A stretch of DNA of 58,365 nucleotides from JAYRSJ01 sp041920215 (GCA_041920215.1 JAYRSJ010000026.1:1-58365); one strand, 5' to 3'; positions 1-8,473 are shown, counted from the first letter of the stretch. Made by a program: numbers and translations. The notes: generated by a model from the sequence alone, not told the origin.

Positions 1-359
1 GCGAGGGTAAGGCCGGCCGCATTGCGACCAGTCTGCTGCGCTTGGACTTGGTGATCCTCGACGAGCTGGGCTACCTGCCGTTCAGCCAGGCCGGTGGGGC
101 CTTGCTGTTCCATCTGATGTCCAAGCTCTACGAGCACACCAGCGTCGTCATCACGACCAACCTGGACTTCGCCGAATGGAGCACCGTGTTCGGCGATGCC
201 AAGATGACCACGGCGCTGCTGGACCGGCTCACGCACCACTGCCACATCGTGGAGACGGGCAACGAGAGCTACCGCGTCACGCAGGCCACGGCGGCCACGC
301 GCAAGCGCATCAAGGCAAGGGAACAGGAGCGCCGCAACAAGGGCGACGAGGCGGGCTGA
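1..359 (+). CDS. istB: IstB-like ATP-binding transposition helper (3' part)
   Basis: This is the C-terminal part of the IS21 helper ATPase IstB, which with the IstA transposase drives IS21 transposition. The frame is open from base 3; the first in-window start-like codon (TTG at 42) is internal, not the real start. VILDELGYLPF is the Walker B/ELGY region of IstB, followed by TTNLDFAEWSTVFGD, ALLDRLTHHCHI and the basic tail typical of the family. The 5' part, including Walker A, lies outside the window. Identity as IstB is secure; activity is unknown. Confidence 0.9.
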   Translation, partial: EGKAGRIATSLLRLDLVILDELGYLPFSQAGGALLFHLMSKLYEHTSVVITTNLDFAEWSTVFGDAKMTTALLDRLTHHCHIVETGNESYRVTQATAATRKRIKAREQERRNKGDEAG

Positions 360-418
360 ACAAGCACCGCGCTACAGTTGTCCACAGCCGGCATCAGCCG
401 ATGCTGGCCCCAAGCCCT

Positions 419-461
419 GGGTCAAAGTTCAATCGGCAGGGTGGGTCAAATTTAGGTCGGC
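419..461 (+). repeat. Two IS21-type terminal direct repeats
   Basis: Two 19-bp copies, GGGTCAAAGTTCAATCGGC (419-437) and GGGTCAAATTTAGGTCGGC (443-461), agree at most positions. Their place just inside the presumed IS end fits the multiple transposase-binding repeats of IS21-family termini. Confidence 0.65.
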
Positions 462-471
462 GCCAACACAT

Positions 472-732
472 GACTTCCCCAAGCAGGGCGTGACGGCCTG
501 CAAGGCCACGCACGAGTGGAAGGCCTGGGCCGGCTTGCGCGAAGCCGAGGCGGCCATTCGCACGGCCCATGCAAATGCCAAGCTGCCCGAAGCCGAGAAA
601 AACAGACGCAAGGCCCAAAGATCGAACCGGATCAGTTCGAAGGCCGAAGCCTTGCCGGCTGATGTCGATTCGAAATCTGGGCCAAGGCTGCCGGCCACGC
701 TTCGAAATGTGAAGCTGGCCTCGGCGGCATGA
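472..732 (+). pseudogene. Remnant of a gene cut by the IS21 insertion (unknown product)
   Basis: A frame open from the IS end to a stop at 730-732 encodes an Ala/Lys/Glu-rich, probably helical segment (HEWKAWAGLREAEAAIRTAH, then KNRRKAQRS). There is a GTG at 490 but no convincing ribosome-binding site. Because it begins directly at the IS boundary, I read it as the 3' remainder of a gene interrupted by the element. The charged composition would suit a plasmid or ICE protein, but I do not recognise a family. It could also be chance coding. Confidence 0.3.
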
Positions 733-947
733 ACATCGCCAAGTGCTTGCGGCCCTTAGGTTTTCTCAGGCTCGCGGGTGTTTCGTGCGGCGCTGCCGTC
801 ATAGCTCGAAATTCGAACACCTTTGCATTGTTGCCAGGGGTGTGGGGTACAGGGCGAAGCCTGGGTGGCAGGGGCGGGCGGCCCGGTTGCAGTGCGCAGC
901 AGAGCGAACCGTTTGCCGGTTGATTTCGATTTCTGTGGAGAACGGGA
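733..947. other. Non-coding stretch between the remnant and the zinc-ribbon gene
   Basis: No reading frame here has recognisable family features or a good ribosome-binding site. It presumably carries the promoter of the gene starting at 948, but I see no convincing -35/-10 pair. Confidence 0.4.
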
Positions 948-1565
948 ATGGGCACAGGTGGGTCTAGATTTGGGGCGGGGCGCCCTGGCTGGCGTGCCAG
1001 GACCGAGCAGCATCGCAGCGTTGACGTGCGGCGGTTTGCGTCCGAAAACATGCTGCGCCCTGGCTTCTGGGTCTGGCGCTGGAGCGATCCAGACAGCGGC
1101 AAGGAGCTGGCCAGCATCGGCGTGACAGGCCACGCCGCCAGCATCGAGCTGAGCTACACGGCTAGCGGTGAAGCAATCCGCACGCGGGTGCTCATCGTCA
1201 GGACTGCTTGCGGCTTCGGTGGCTCGCGCCCCTGGTTTGCCTGCCCGTTCTGCGGCAGGCGCGTGGCCCTGCTGTTCCTGCGCTCCAAGCACTTCGCCTG
1301 CAGGCATTGCCACGGGCTGAACTATGGCAGCCAGGCTGCTGACCCGTGCGGGCGCACTTGGCGACGCCAGCGAAAGATCGAGGCCCGTCTGGGGCCAAAC
1401 TGGCAGAAGCCTGCGCACATGCATCGCAAGACCTACGAGCGCTTGCTCAATGCGATCATGGAGTGCGAGCGCGTGCGCGATGCGCTGCTGTCCAAGGCCG
1501 TCATGCGCCTGATGGGCGATCTGAAGATCTTGGAGCGGCGCTTTCCGCAGCTGCTAGGCAAGTGA
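948..1565 (+). CDS. Zinc-ribbon hypothetical protein of a family I associate with mobile DNA (205 aa)
   Basis: The family has an MGxGGSxxxxGRPG N-terminus, a SVDVRR segment, a WxWRWSDP strand, a CGFGGSRPWF segment and a four-cysteine metal site: C99/C102 (CPFC) and C118/C121 (CRHC), then HGLNYGSQ. A helical C-terminus (residues 130-205) follows. I know this architecture as a widespread uncharacterised family, often on plasmids, ICEs and prophages; the function is not established. The ATG at 948 is chosen because it gives the conserved N-terminus and has a GA-rich stretch upstream. It sits next to the IS21 remnant, consistent with an accessory region. Zinc binding is inferred from the cysteines. 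Confidence 0.75.
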   Translation: MGTGGSRFGAGRPGWRARTEQHRSVDVRRFASENMLRPGFWVWRWSDPDSGKELASIGVTGHAASIELSYTASGEAIRTRVLIVRTACGFGGSRPWFACPFCGRRVALLFLRSKHFACRHCHGLNYGSQAADPCGRTWRRQRKIEARLGPNWQKPAHMHRKTYERLLNAIMECERVRDALLSKAVMRLMGDLKILERRFPQLLGK

Positions 1566-1697
1566 GCGATGCAGTAACTTTTGAAGTAACTGCCCAGCCG
1601 CAAAATCAAGAAAGTGAGGATTCATGCGGCCTGCAGGGCAGAGTTCGATAGACGCCGGCCCACCATACAAGGGTCCGATTAGGACCGCAAACGACTG

Positions 1698-1735
1698 AAG
1701 GCGCTAAGTGAAGCATCACTTAGCGCCTTTTTTCT
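1698..1735 (+). terminator. Strong rho-independent terminator
   Basis: A perfect 14-bp stem (AAGGCGCTAAGTGA at 1698-1711 pairs with 1716-1729) with an AGCA loop is followed by a run of six T. It separates the mobile-DNA edge from the PEP-CTERM/EPS locus. Confidence 0.85.
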
Positions 1736-1936
1736 TGCGCATGGGGCCAGCAGGGTTCACTTGAACCCGGATTGCGCAGAGGGGTACGCTCAGGGGGGAT
1801 ATCAACACTTGGGGGCATAAGGTGAGGCGTCGGTGCACTCGCGCTGTGTTCTTGAGAATTCTGGGTCTGTCGGATTTGTTTACACAGCCTTCGAGGGCGC
1901 ACGCCAATCGGCCCTCAGGCCTGTCGTTGATTGTTG

Positions 1937-1951
1937 TAAATCATTGATTTA
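1937..1951 (+). promoter_or_regulatory. Palindromic operator-like site upstream of the sigma-54 promoter
   Basis: TAAATCA-T-TGATTTA is a perfect 7-1-7 inverted repeat in an AT-rich island, ending about 29 bp before the -24 element. It may be a binding site for the response regulator PrsR, the sigma-54 activator associated with PEP-CTERM genes in related bacteria. Assignment to PrsR is inference; IHF or another regulator is possible. Confidence 0.45.
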
Positions 1952-1979
1952 TATGAATTTTTCTGCTGAATCCGTGAGC

Positions 1980-1996
1980 TGGCACGCAAGCTGCTT
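1980..1996 (+). promoter_or_regulatory. Sigma-54 (RpoN) -24/-12 promoter of the PEP-CTERM gene
   Basis: TGGCACGCAAGCTGCTT matches the consensus TGGCACG-N4-TTGCW at all but one position. The invariant GG (1981-1982) and GC (1993-1994) are exactly 10 bases apart. It lies 67 bp before the start codon at 2063. PEP-CTERM genes in XrtA-type bacteria are known to be linked to the sensor/regulator pair PrsK/PrsR acting with sigma-54. Confidence 0.75.
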
Positions 1997-2062
1997 AATG
2001 TGTGCTGTCCAAGCGGTGCAGCCGCAGATCCTCAGGACTTCAGCTCTTCAAGGAGATACGCA

Positions 2063-2794
2063 ATGAACAAAATCTCGATGCTCGCCAAGTCTCTGGCAGC
2101 TTCGCTGGCTCTCGGCGCTACGGTCGCCAGCGCCGTGCCCATCATCGGTTCGGCCAATTTGAGCTTCGGCTTGGTAACGGTGTCATTTGGCAATATCGAC
2201 TGGAACGATATCGGTGGCGGCAATGTGAACAACCCGCCGAATGCAGCGGCGACCTACGGTGGATTCTTTACTGCCGGTGGCGCAAACAGCGGTTCTTTTG
2301 CGGCAGGTCCGCTTGCTGGCATGACCACGGGTCTTGTGCAGGATATGAGCGCTGTTTTCGGGGACGGCAATTACATTCCTGTTGGGGCTGGCTACACGAG
2401 CAACTTCCTGCAGTTCGCTGGTCAGCCGGGCTGGGTTTTTGACGTTACCAATTTGTCGGCTGGCACCTTTGCGGGCACACCGTATGTCCTGACAGAGTCG
2501 CTGGGCAATGTGTCGGCGACGATTTCCATGAACGGCTTGGCATGCGACACGGGTGGTGACAACGTCTGCGATGCAGGTGATGACGTCACGAAGTGGACCG
2601 GCATTTTCAGTGCCCAGTACACCAACACAACCATCGCTCAGATGGCTGCCGTGATCGCTGGTGGTGGCAAGCTGGCCAACAACACATGGTCCGCTACGAT
2701 TGAAGCCAGCGCCATTCCCGAGCCTGCCAGTCTGGCGCTTGTCGGCTTGGCCCTGGCTGGTCTGGGTCTGTCTGCCCGCCGTCGCAAGGCCTGA
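2063..2794 (+). CDS. PEP-CTERM sorting-domain protein (exosortase substrate, 243 aa)
   Basis: This is a secreted protein with an N-terminal signal peptide (residues 1-24, cleavage after VASA) and a C-terminal PEP-CTERM tail: PEP at 219-221, a hydrophobic Ala/Leu/Gly helix at 222-237, and RRRK at 239-242. This tail is the recognition signal of exosortase A, encoded in this window at 17786-19351. The mature region is Gly/Asn/Ala/Thr-rich with two cysteines (in GLACDTGGDNVCDAGDD) that may form a disulfide; I do not recognise its fold. The start at 2063 has AAGGAGA at 2050-2056; an upstream in-frame start at 2000 is rejected because it lies at the promoter. It is expressed from the sigma-54 promoter and followed by a terminator, so it is probably monocistronic. 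Confidence 0.9.
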   Translation: MNKISMLAKSLAASLALGATVASAVPIIGSANLSFGLVTVSFGNIDWNDIGGGNVNNPPNAAATYGGFFTAGGANSGSFAAGPLAGMTTGLVQDMSAVFGDGNYIPVGAGYTSNFLQFAGQPGWVFDVTNLSAGTFAGTPYVLTESLGNVSATISMNGLACDTGGDNVCDAGDDVTKWTGIFSAQYTNTTIAQMAAVIAGGGKLANNTWSATIEASAIPEPASLALVGLALAGLGLSARRRKA

Positions 2795-2814
2795 TTCAGG
2801 TTTCGCGCCAACCG

Positions 2815-2847
2815 AAAGCCCCGCTCCGGCGGGGCTTTTTCCTTTTT
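2815..2847 (+). terminator. Rho-independent terminator after the PEP-CTERM gene
   Basis: AAAGCCCCGC (2815-2824) pairs with GCGGGGCTTT (2829-2838) around a TCCG loop, followed by two T runs. It isolates the sigma-54-controlled gene from prsT. Confidence 0.85.
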
Positions 2848-2998
2848 CAAGCGCATGTCATTGGTTGGTGGAGAGGGTTTTCCCGATTCGCTGCCCCCGC
2901 GTTCAAGCGCCCGACGCGCAGATGAAAGCGGGTAAGCTGACCAAGTGGTGCGGCTAACGGTGTTTGCGCCGCCCACGTAAGGGATCAAGCAGCGAGCA

Positions 2999-5773
2999 AT
3001 GATGAATCCGAAACAGATGCTTTGTGGGGGGCGCGGCAAACGGCAAGGTCGTTTCGCGACGTTGGTGATGGGTGCGGTCCTGGTGCTGGCCGCATGCCAA
3101 AGCCAGTCACCGGAGAATCTGCTGCAGGACGCCAAGAGCAAGTTGGCCAAGAATGAACTTCGTCCTGCAGTGATTCAGTTGAAGAATGCATTGCAGCAGG
3201 ACGAGTCGTTGCAGGAGGCCCGTTTCCTGCTCGGCAAGACGCTATTGGAGTTGGGTGATCCGATCAGTGCGCAGATCGAGTTGACCAAGGCGTCGGAGCT
3301 GGGCTATCCGGCCGAGCAGATCGCGCCGTCTGCTGCTGTTGCGATGCTCGCGCTTGGGCAGTCCGACAAGCTGATCGAGCGCTTTGCGCTGACCGAGTTG
3401 AAAGAGGCTTCGGCGCAGGCCGAATTGAAGGCCGCGCTTGCCAGCGCGTATGCGATCAAGGGTGACTACACTAACTCTCGCCGCGCGATTGATGCGGCGC
3501 TGAGCGCTGATGCTCGCAGCCGCAGTGCCCATCTCGTCGATGCGCGCTGGCATATGAGTCAAGCGCAGTTCGGGCCGGCGCGCCAAGCCGTTGAGACCGC
3601 CATTCAGATGGATCCGCGGTACGCGGCGGCCTGGCACCTGAAGGGGGAGGTCCTGCAGGGGAGCAGGGCGGATATCGCGGAGGTGGTGCAGGCCTATCGA
3701 CAGGCCCTGAGCATTGACAAGAAACATATCGGTAGTCATGTTGCCTTGATCTCCCTGCACATCAGTCGCGGTGACATCGACGCTGCGCAGGCCCAGCTCC
3801 AGGCGCTCCGGTCGGTTCATCCAACCCACCTCGACACTTACTATCATGAAGCGCTGCTTGCTTTGTCCGTTAGCGATACGAAGCTGGCCGCGGAGAAGAT
3901 TCAGCAGGTCTTGAAGCGCGTACCGAACTATTCCAGGGCACTTGTTCTGGCCGGTACCATCGAATTTCAACGTGCTGCCTATGCGCAGGCGGCCGCTCAC
4001 CTCGGCAAGGCCATTTCGGTAGGGGTTGAGTTGCCTAACGTTCGTGTGATGCTGGCGCAGGCGCAGATGCGCGGTGGAGATGCTTCGCGTGCCCTAATGA
4101 CGCTTCAGCCGCTTCTCGAAAAGCAGCCCGTCCTGACCGAGGTATTGGTGGCAGCTGCCGAAGCGCATCAGGTGTTGGGCAAACCGGCCGTGGCGGAGGC
4201 ACTGTTGGCGCGCGCGGCTCAGGGTAGGAAGCTCGTTGCGGCCGAGACTGCGGCGGAATCTCCCTCTTCGGTGCTGGCTTCAAGCCTGAGCGGTAGCGAC
4301 GCTCAGTTCGCGCTGGAAATAGGCCTCGTCGAGGGGGCGATGCGCCGAAGGGAGTTTGACAAGGCGGCGCAAGGGATTGCGCAACTTCAGTCCAAGCGAC
4401 CGCGGGCACCTGAGGTTGCCTTGCTGCGAGGTCGGCTTGATGAGCTGCGCGGTGATCGTCAGGCTGCGCGGATCGCTTATGGGCAAGCCCAGCAGTTGGC
4501 GCCCAAAGACTACCGTGCCATCGCCGCCCTGGCCGCCATGGACGCAGCGGACAAGCGGCCGGAAGCTGCAATCAAGCGCTACGAAGAACTGCTCTTGATT
4601 GACCCGGGCAATGTGCAGGCCAGCCTGTCGCTGATCCAGTTGTTGGCTCGGCAGGGGCTGTCAAAGAAGGATCTGCTCGCCAAGTCGGATGCGGTGATCG
4701 CTCGGCATCCCGAACTGGCCGGTCCGCGGCTGACAAAGATAGCTTTGCTGCTGGAGCAAGGTGAGATCAAGCTCGCTCTTACGGCGGCCCAAGATGGTTC
4801 GGTGGCGCATGCAAACGATCCTGCATTTCAGGACATGATAGGCATTGCGCAGCTGGCGCTGGGTGATGCGAACCAGGCGGCTGCCGCCTTCAATCGCATG
4901 GCGGCGTTGCAGCCCGGGTCGCCGCAGCCCTTGATGCGGATGGCTGAACTCAGCGTCCAGCAGAAAGATCCACGTGCAGCGCTGCGCCATCTTCAGAAGG
5001 CCTTGCAGCTCAAGCCTGACTACTTGCCTGCGCAACTCAATATGGTCGGTTTGCTGCTCGGAACTGGCAAAGTCCGTGACGCCATGCAAGTCGCCCGGAC
5101 TGTCCAGCAGCAACGGCCAACCGAATCAGTGGGCTGGGCGTTGGAAGGGGACATTGCGCGTCAGACGATGCAACTGGCGGAGGCTATACATGCTTACGAG
5201 CAGGCAATGGAGCGTCGGCCGTCCGAGGAAGTTGTCGCGCGACTTTACATGGCCTACAACGAGGCTCAAAGACGGGCGGACGCTGCAAAACTGGAGGCAT
5301 CCTGGCTTGCCAAATCCCCCGCCAGTTCACGTTTCCTGTTTATGCTGGGCGAACAGGCCTTACAGCGTTCGGACTACACGCAGGCGCAGAGCTACTTCCA
5401 GAGGGTCCTTGAACTGCAGCCCAATAATGCGCTCGCACTGAACAATCTGGCCTGGCTTCTCAACAAGGCGGGCAAGCCCGATGCACTCTCCATGGCCGAG
5501 AAGGCTCTGGCATTGGCGCCCGAGCGTGCCGAGATACTGGACACGGCTGCTGAAATTCACGCCAGCCAGAAGCAGTGGGCCAAGGCCATTGAGCTGCAGA
5601 AACGTGCGCTGGCCCAACAACCTGAGCAAGCGATCTATCGCTTGCATCTGTCGCAGTATCTGGTGGCGGCCGGCGAAAAATCGCAGGCCCGCGAACAATT
5701 GGATATCTTGCTGGCTCGTGGGCAGTCCATGCCGCAGTTTGCCGAGGCCAAGCGCATGCGGGACGCGCTCTAG
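2999..5773 (+). CDS. prsT: PrsT, PEP-CTERM system TPR-repeat lipoprotein (924 aa)
   Basis: This is a long TPR lipoprotein of the PrsT family (TIGR02917), which accompanies XrtA loci. A basic N-terminus and hydrophobic stretch end in the lipobox LAAC with C33 as lipidation site, so it should be exported and membrane-anchored, probably facing the periplasm. TPR-like helix pairs fill the rest, for example ALNNLAWLLNKAGKPDAL near the C-terminus. The length is near the family norm of about 900. The family's molecular role is not established; a scaffold for EPS or PEP-CTERM export is plausible. The gap to the PEP-CTERM gene (2795-2998) contains its terminator and no clear promoter. ATG 2999 is followed by a second ATG; either could be used. 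Confidence 0.9.
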   Translation: MMNPKQMLCGGRGKRQGRFATLVMGAVLVLAACQSQSPENLLQDAKSKLAKNELRPAVIQLKNALQQDESLQEARFLLGKTLLELGDPISAQIELTKASELGYPAEQIAPSAAVAMLALGQSDKLIERFALTELKEASAQAELKAALASAYAIKGDYTNSRRAIDAALSADARSRSAHLVDARWHMSQAQFGPARQAVETAIQMDPRYAAAWHLKGEVLQGSRADIAEVVQAYRQALSIDKKHIGSHVALISLHISRGDIDAAQAQLQALRSVHPTHLDTYYHEALLALSVSDTKLAAEKIQQVLKRVPNYSRALVLAGTIEFQRAAYAQAAAHLGKAISVGVELPNVRVMLAQAQMRGGDASRALMTLQPLLEKQPVLTEVLVAAAEAHQVLGKPAVAEALLARAAQGRKLVAAETAAESPSSVLASSLSGSDAQFALEIGLVEGAMRRREFDKAAQGIAQLQSKRPRAPEVALLRGRLDELRGDRQAARIAYGQAQQLAPKDYRAIAALAAMDAADKRPEAAIKRYEELLLIDPGNVQASLSLIQLLARQGLSKKDLLAKSDAVIARHPELAGPRLTKIALLLEQGEIKLALTAAQDGSVAHANDPAFQDMIGIAQLALGDANQAAAAFNRMAALQPGSPQPLMRMAELSVQQKDPRAALRHLQKALQLKPDYLPAQLNMVGLLLGTGKVRDAMQVARTVQQQRPTESVGWALEGDIARQTMQLAEAIHAYEQAMERRPSEEVVARLYMAYNEAQRRADAAKLEASWLAKSPASSRFLFMLGEQALQRSDYTQAQSYFQRVLELQPNNALALNNLAWLLNKAGKPDALSMAEKALALAPERAEILDTAAEIHASQKQWAKAIELQKRALAQQPEQAIYRLHLSQYLVAAGEKSQAREQLDILLARGQSMPQFAEAKRMRDAL

Positions 5774-5827
5774 TTGCTTGCCCGGCGGTGACTGTCCGTC
5801 GCCTATCGGCTGCTAGAAGGAGCTTGT

Positions 5828-6844
5828 ATGTCTACAGCCCGCCCTCTGGACTTCGATGCAGTCAAGTCGCTTGTCGACGATCTACGGTCGCCCAAGCCGC
5901 GGGTCTTCTTCGCCGATCTCTTGCTCAGCGCCGCCCTTGGCTGGCTTGCGTTTGCGTACGCAGGGCGGGGGGCGCTTGATGTCACGAGCATGCTGGCCCT
6001 GTGGGTCGCGATCCTTGCGCTCTACCGGGGCTTGGCCTTCATTCACGAAATTTTCCACCAGCAGGCGATGACGGGCTTTCGTGCGCTCTGGCATGCCTTG
6101 ATCGGCATTCCCCTGCTGATCCCGTTTCTGATGTATTTGCCGGTGCATCAGGGGCATCACAACTCGCGGACCTACGGCACCCGGCTGGACGGCGAGTATG
6201 ACCAGTTCCTGGGCCGGTTCGCGTCGGCCAGTGTGCGTCTGTTCGCCCTGAACCTGGCATTGCCGTTCGCACTGTGGATCAGGTTTGCTCTTCTGGTGCC
6301 TTTGGCCTGGTTGTTTCCCTCAGTTCGAGAGCGCGTTATTCCCGGCTTTGTACACATGGCCTTGCGTATGCCTTATGTTGCACCGGCCCTGAAGGGGCGC
6401 ATGCAAGAGGAGGCGCTGCTGATCGAATGGCTTTGCATGGTCTGGGCCTGGTTTTTGCTGGGCAGTGTTTGGCTTGACGGCGGCCGAATCTTGGCTTGCT
6501 GGGGGCTGCTGGTGGTCGTCATAGCCACCTTGAATACTCTCCGGGCCCTGTGTGCAACGCATCTTTATGTCGAGTCCGAGCAGGGGCGCGGTGCGGTCGG
6601 CCAACTGAACGACTCTTTGAATATTGCGAATGCCGGCTTGCTGACGCAGCTGCTTTGCCCGGTCGGTTTGCGTTTCCATGCGCTGCACCACATCGCGCCG
6701 TACTTGCCGTATCACGCTCTCGCCGAAGCGCATCAGCGTCTGATCTCCGGCCTGCCGAGCGACTCCGACTACCATCGCGCAACCGTTGCGAGTCTGGCTG
6801 AGGGCTTGTCGCGCCTGCGGCGCGCGACAGCCTTGGCGGTCTAG
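5828..6844 (+). CDS. Membrane fatty-acid desaturase-like protein (338 aa)
   Basis: An integral membrane diiron desaturase/hydroxylase-type protein. Three histidine boxes are visible: HEIFH (73-77), HQGHH (107-111) and HALHH (284-288), plus H296. Hydrophobic segments lie near 28-46, 54-72, 90-105 and in the 130-250 region. The family inserts double bonds or hydroxyls into acyl chains or related lipids; the substrate here is unknown. A good ribosome-binding site (AGAAGGAG) precedes ATG 5828. It lies 54 bp after prsT and 69 bp before a flavin oxidase gene. I do not know a desaturase as a standard member of XrtA loci, so this is a notable addition. A role in modifying a lipid part of the EPS or its carrier is inference. 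Confidence 0.85.
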   Translation: MSTARPLDFDAVKSLVDDLRSPKPRVFFADLLLSAALGWLAFAYAGRGALDVTSMLALWVAILALYRGLAFIHEIFHQQAMTGFRALWHALIGIPLLIPFLMYLPVHQGHHNSRTYGTRLDGEYDQFLGRFASASVRLFALNLALPFALWIRFALLVPLAWLFPSVRERVIPGFVHMALRMPYVAPALKGRMQEEALLIEWLCMVWAWFLLGSVWLDGGRILACWGLLVVVIATLNTLRALCATHLYVESEQGRGAVGQLNDSLNIANAGLLTQLLCPVGLRFHALHHIAPYLPYHALAEAHQRLISGLPSDSDYHRATVASLAEGLSRLRRATALAV

Positions 6845-6913
6845 TTGATCCAGCTCGCGCTGACTGCGGTTGAGCGCGACCATCTGAAAATCACAAGAGA
6901 GCATCGATAGTCG

Positions 6914-8473
6914 ATGGATACCTGCATTGAGATAGCGCCTGCGGCTTGGCAGGCACTGGGCTTCTCGCATGTCGCCAGGCCCAGCTCCAGCCAGCAGGTG
7001 AAGGCTGTTGTGGGAGCGGCGCGCCGCGCAAGCGCGCCGCTCTACCCGATCTCAACAGGGCTAAATTGGGGCTACAGCGGCTTTGCGCCGGTGGCGCCCG
7101 GCGCTTGGCTGGTCGATCTGTCGGGCATGCGCGGAATCCTCAATGCCGATGCGGTGAGTCCTGACCGTCCGGTGGTCGTGATCGAGCCCGGCGTCACGCA
7201 GGGGCAGTTGCACCGTTTCCTCAGCGAGCGCTGCCCCTCGCTGATGTTCAATGTCACTGGTTCGGCAATCGAAACCAGCATCATTGGGAATGCCCTGGAG
7301 CGCGGCGTCGGCTACTTCGGGCCTCGCAAGGAAGATCTGTTCGGACTGGAGGTCGTGACGGGTGCCGGCGAGCTGCTCCGTACCGGGTTCCGGCGTTTGG
7401 GAGACGCCTCGCCCTTGGCGCATTCCCATCCCTATGGCCTCGGCCCCATCGTCGATGGCCTGTTCTTCCAGGGCAGTTTCGGCATTGTGACCAGCGCCTG
7501 CCTCAAGCTCATGCCGAGACGCTCCCATGCGGTTGCGCTTTCGGCTGCCTTGCTGGACCAAGCTAGCTTGCCCGAGTTCCTGAATGTGCTGGCGGCGCTG
7601 AAGCGGGAACGCTTGTTCGACTCAGTGACCCATATTGGCAACAGTGCGCGTACCCGCGCCAGCCTTTCGTCGGGCGTTGACGACTATCTGACGCAGCGCT
7701 GTGGCATGAGCGGCGCCCACCTTGAGCGACAGCGGGCACGCGTTCTGGGCATTGTTGCGCCGTACGAGTGGACCAGCCTGAGCGGTATCCAGGGCACGGC
7801 GGCCCAGGTGCGTGCGGCCGTGCGTGAGATCAAGAGGCGTCTGCGCCATCTTGCGCGCATCGTCGTCGTCGATGATCGCAAACTCATGCTCGGTCAGGCC
7901 GTGCTGGAGCCTTTGCGTTTCTGGCCTTGGGCCAGGGCCAATGCGGCGGCCATCCACGCGATGCGCCCCTTGCACGGCCTTGCCTCCGGCGTACCCACCG
8001 ACGCGGCAATCGCCAATCTCCTCTGGCGTTTCCACCGTACCGATCTGCCAGCACAGAAACTGTCGGAGTCGGACTGTGGCCTGCTCTACATCAGCCCCGC
8101 CTTGCCCATGGACGGGGTATTTGTCGATGCGACGATACGCGCCATGGTGGAACTCGCGGCCAGCTTTCAGCATGAGCTCTATGTGACGATAAATATCGAA
8201 ACCGACACCTCGATGGTCGCGATCTGCAACCTCCTCTACAGGCGCAGCGATCCGGCCGAAGTCCGCCGGGCCGAGGCCTGCGCCGCGGCGCTGTACCGAT
8301 TGATACGTTCGCGCGGCCTGGAGGTCTACCGCGCGCGCGACGACATGATGGCGGATATAACGACGCATGATCCCCCATACTGGGACACGCTGGCGTCTCT
8401 GAAGCGAGTCTTGGACCCCGACGGGATCATCAGCCCGGGCCGGTACGCGCGACCCCCTGGGGCATGCCCTTAG
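6914..8473 (+). CDS. FAD-binding oxidoreductase, VAO/p-cresol methylhydroxylase type (519 aa)
   Basis: The N-terminal half is a PCMH-type FAD-binding domain: RPSSSQQVKAVVGAARR, the TGLNWGYSG turn near residue 50, and VVIEPGVTQGQLHRFL around 90-105. The C-terminal part matches the substrate domain of the vanillyl-alcohol oxidase family and ends in LDPDGIISPGRY. Such enzymes oxidise phenols, alcohols or long-chain substrates. No signal peptide is visible, so it should be cytoplasmic. It follows the desaturase directly and probably shares its transcript; the pair may act in sequence on one substrate. The substrate cannot be told from sequence. Confidence 0.85.
   Translation: MDTCIEIAPAAWQALGFSHVARPSSSQQVKAVVGAARRASAPLYPISTGLNWGYSGFAPVAPGAWLVDLSGMRGILNADAVSPDRPVVVIEPGVTQGQLHRFLSERCPSLMFNVTGSAIETSIIGNALERGVGYFGPRKEDLFGLEVVTGAGELLRTGFRRLGDASPLAHSHPYGLGPIVDGLFFQGSFGIVTSACLKLMPRRSHAVALSAALLDQASLPEFLNVLAALKRERLFDSVTHIGNSARTRASLSSGVDDYLTQRCGMSGAHLERQRARVLGIVAPYEWTSLSGIQGTAAQVRAAVREIKRRLRHLARIVVVDDRKLMLGQAVLEPLRFWPWARANAAAIHAMRPLHGLASGVPTDAAIANLLWRFHRTDLPAQKLSESDCGLLYISPALPMDGVFVDATIRAMVELAASFQHELYVTINIETDTSMVAICNLLYRRSDPAEVRRAEACAAALYRLIRSRGLEVYRARDDMMADITTHDPPYWDTLASLKRVLDPDGIISPGRYARPPGACP

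Larger units (their letters stand above)
1..470 (+). mobile_element. 3' end of an IS21-family insertion sequence (truncated by window edge)
   Basis: The sequence opens inside an istB-type gene and continues to a right-end structure with two 19-bp direct repeats (419-437 and 443-461), then GGCGCCAACA near 459-468. IS21-family elements carry several terminal repeats of this sort and commonly end in CA, so I place the element's end at about 468-470. The left end, istA and the start of istB lie outside the window, so completeness and target duplication cannot be judged. Confidence 0.7.
1566..2062 (+). other. Intergenic region: terminator, then regulatory region of the PEP-CTERM gene
   Basis: This 497-bp gap holds no convincing gene. 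It contains the terminator at 1698-1735, an AT-rich patch near 1931-1965 with a palindrome, and a sigma-54-type promoter at 1980-1996. The interval 1740-1930 shows nothing I can assign. Confidence 0.6.

Noticed and set aside
1640..1664. A tRNA-like 3' end (AGTTCGAT ... GGCCCACCA)
   Set aside because: The T-arm does not pair, there is no matching acceptor strand or anticodon arm upstream, so it is not a tRNA. It could be a decayed attachment site, but nothing else supports that.
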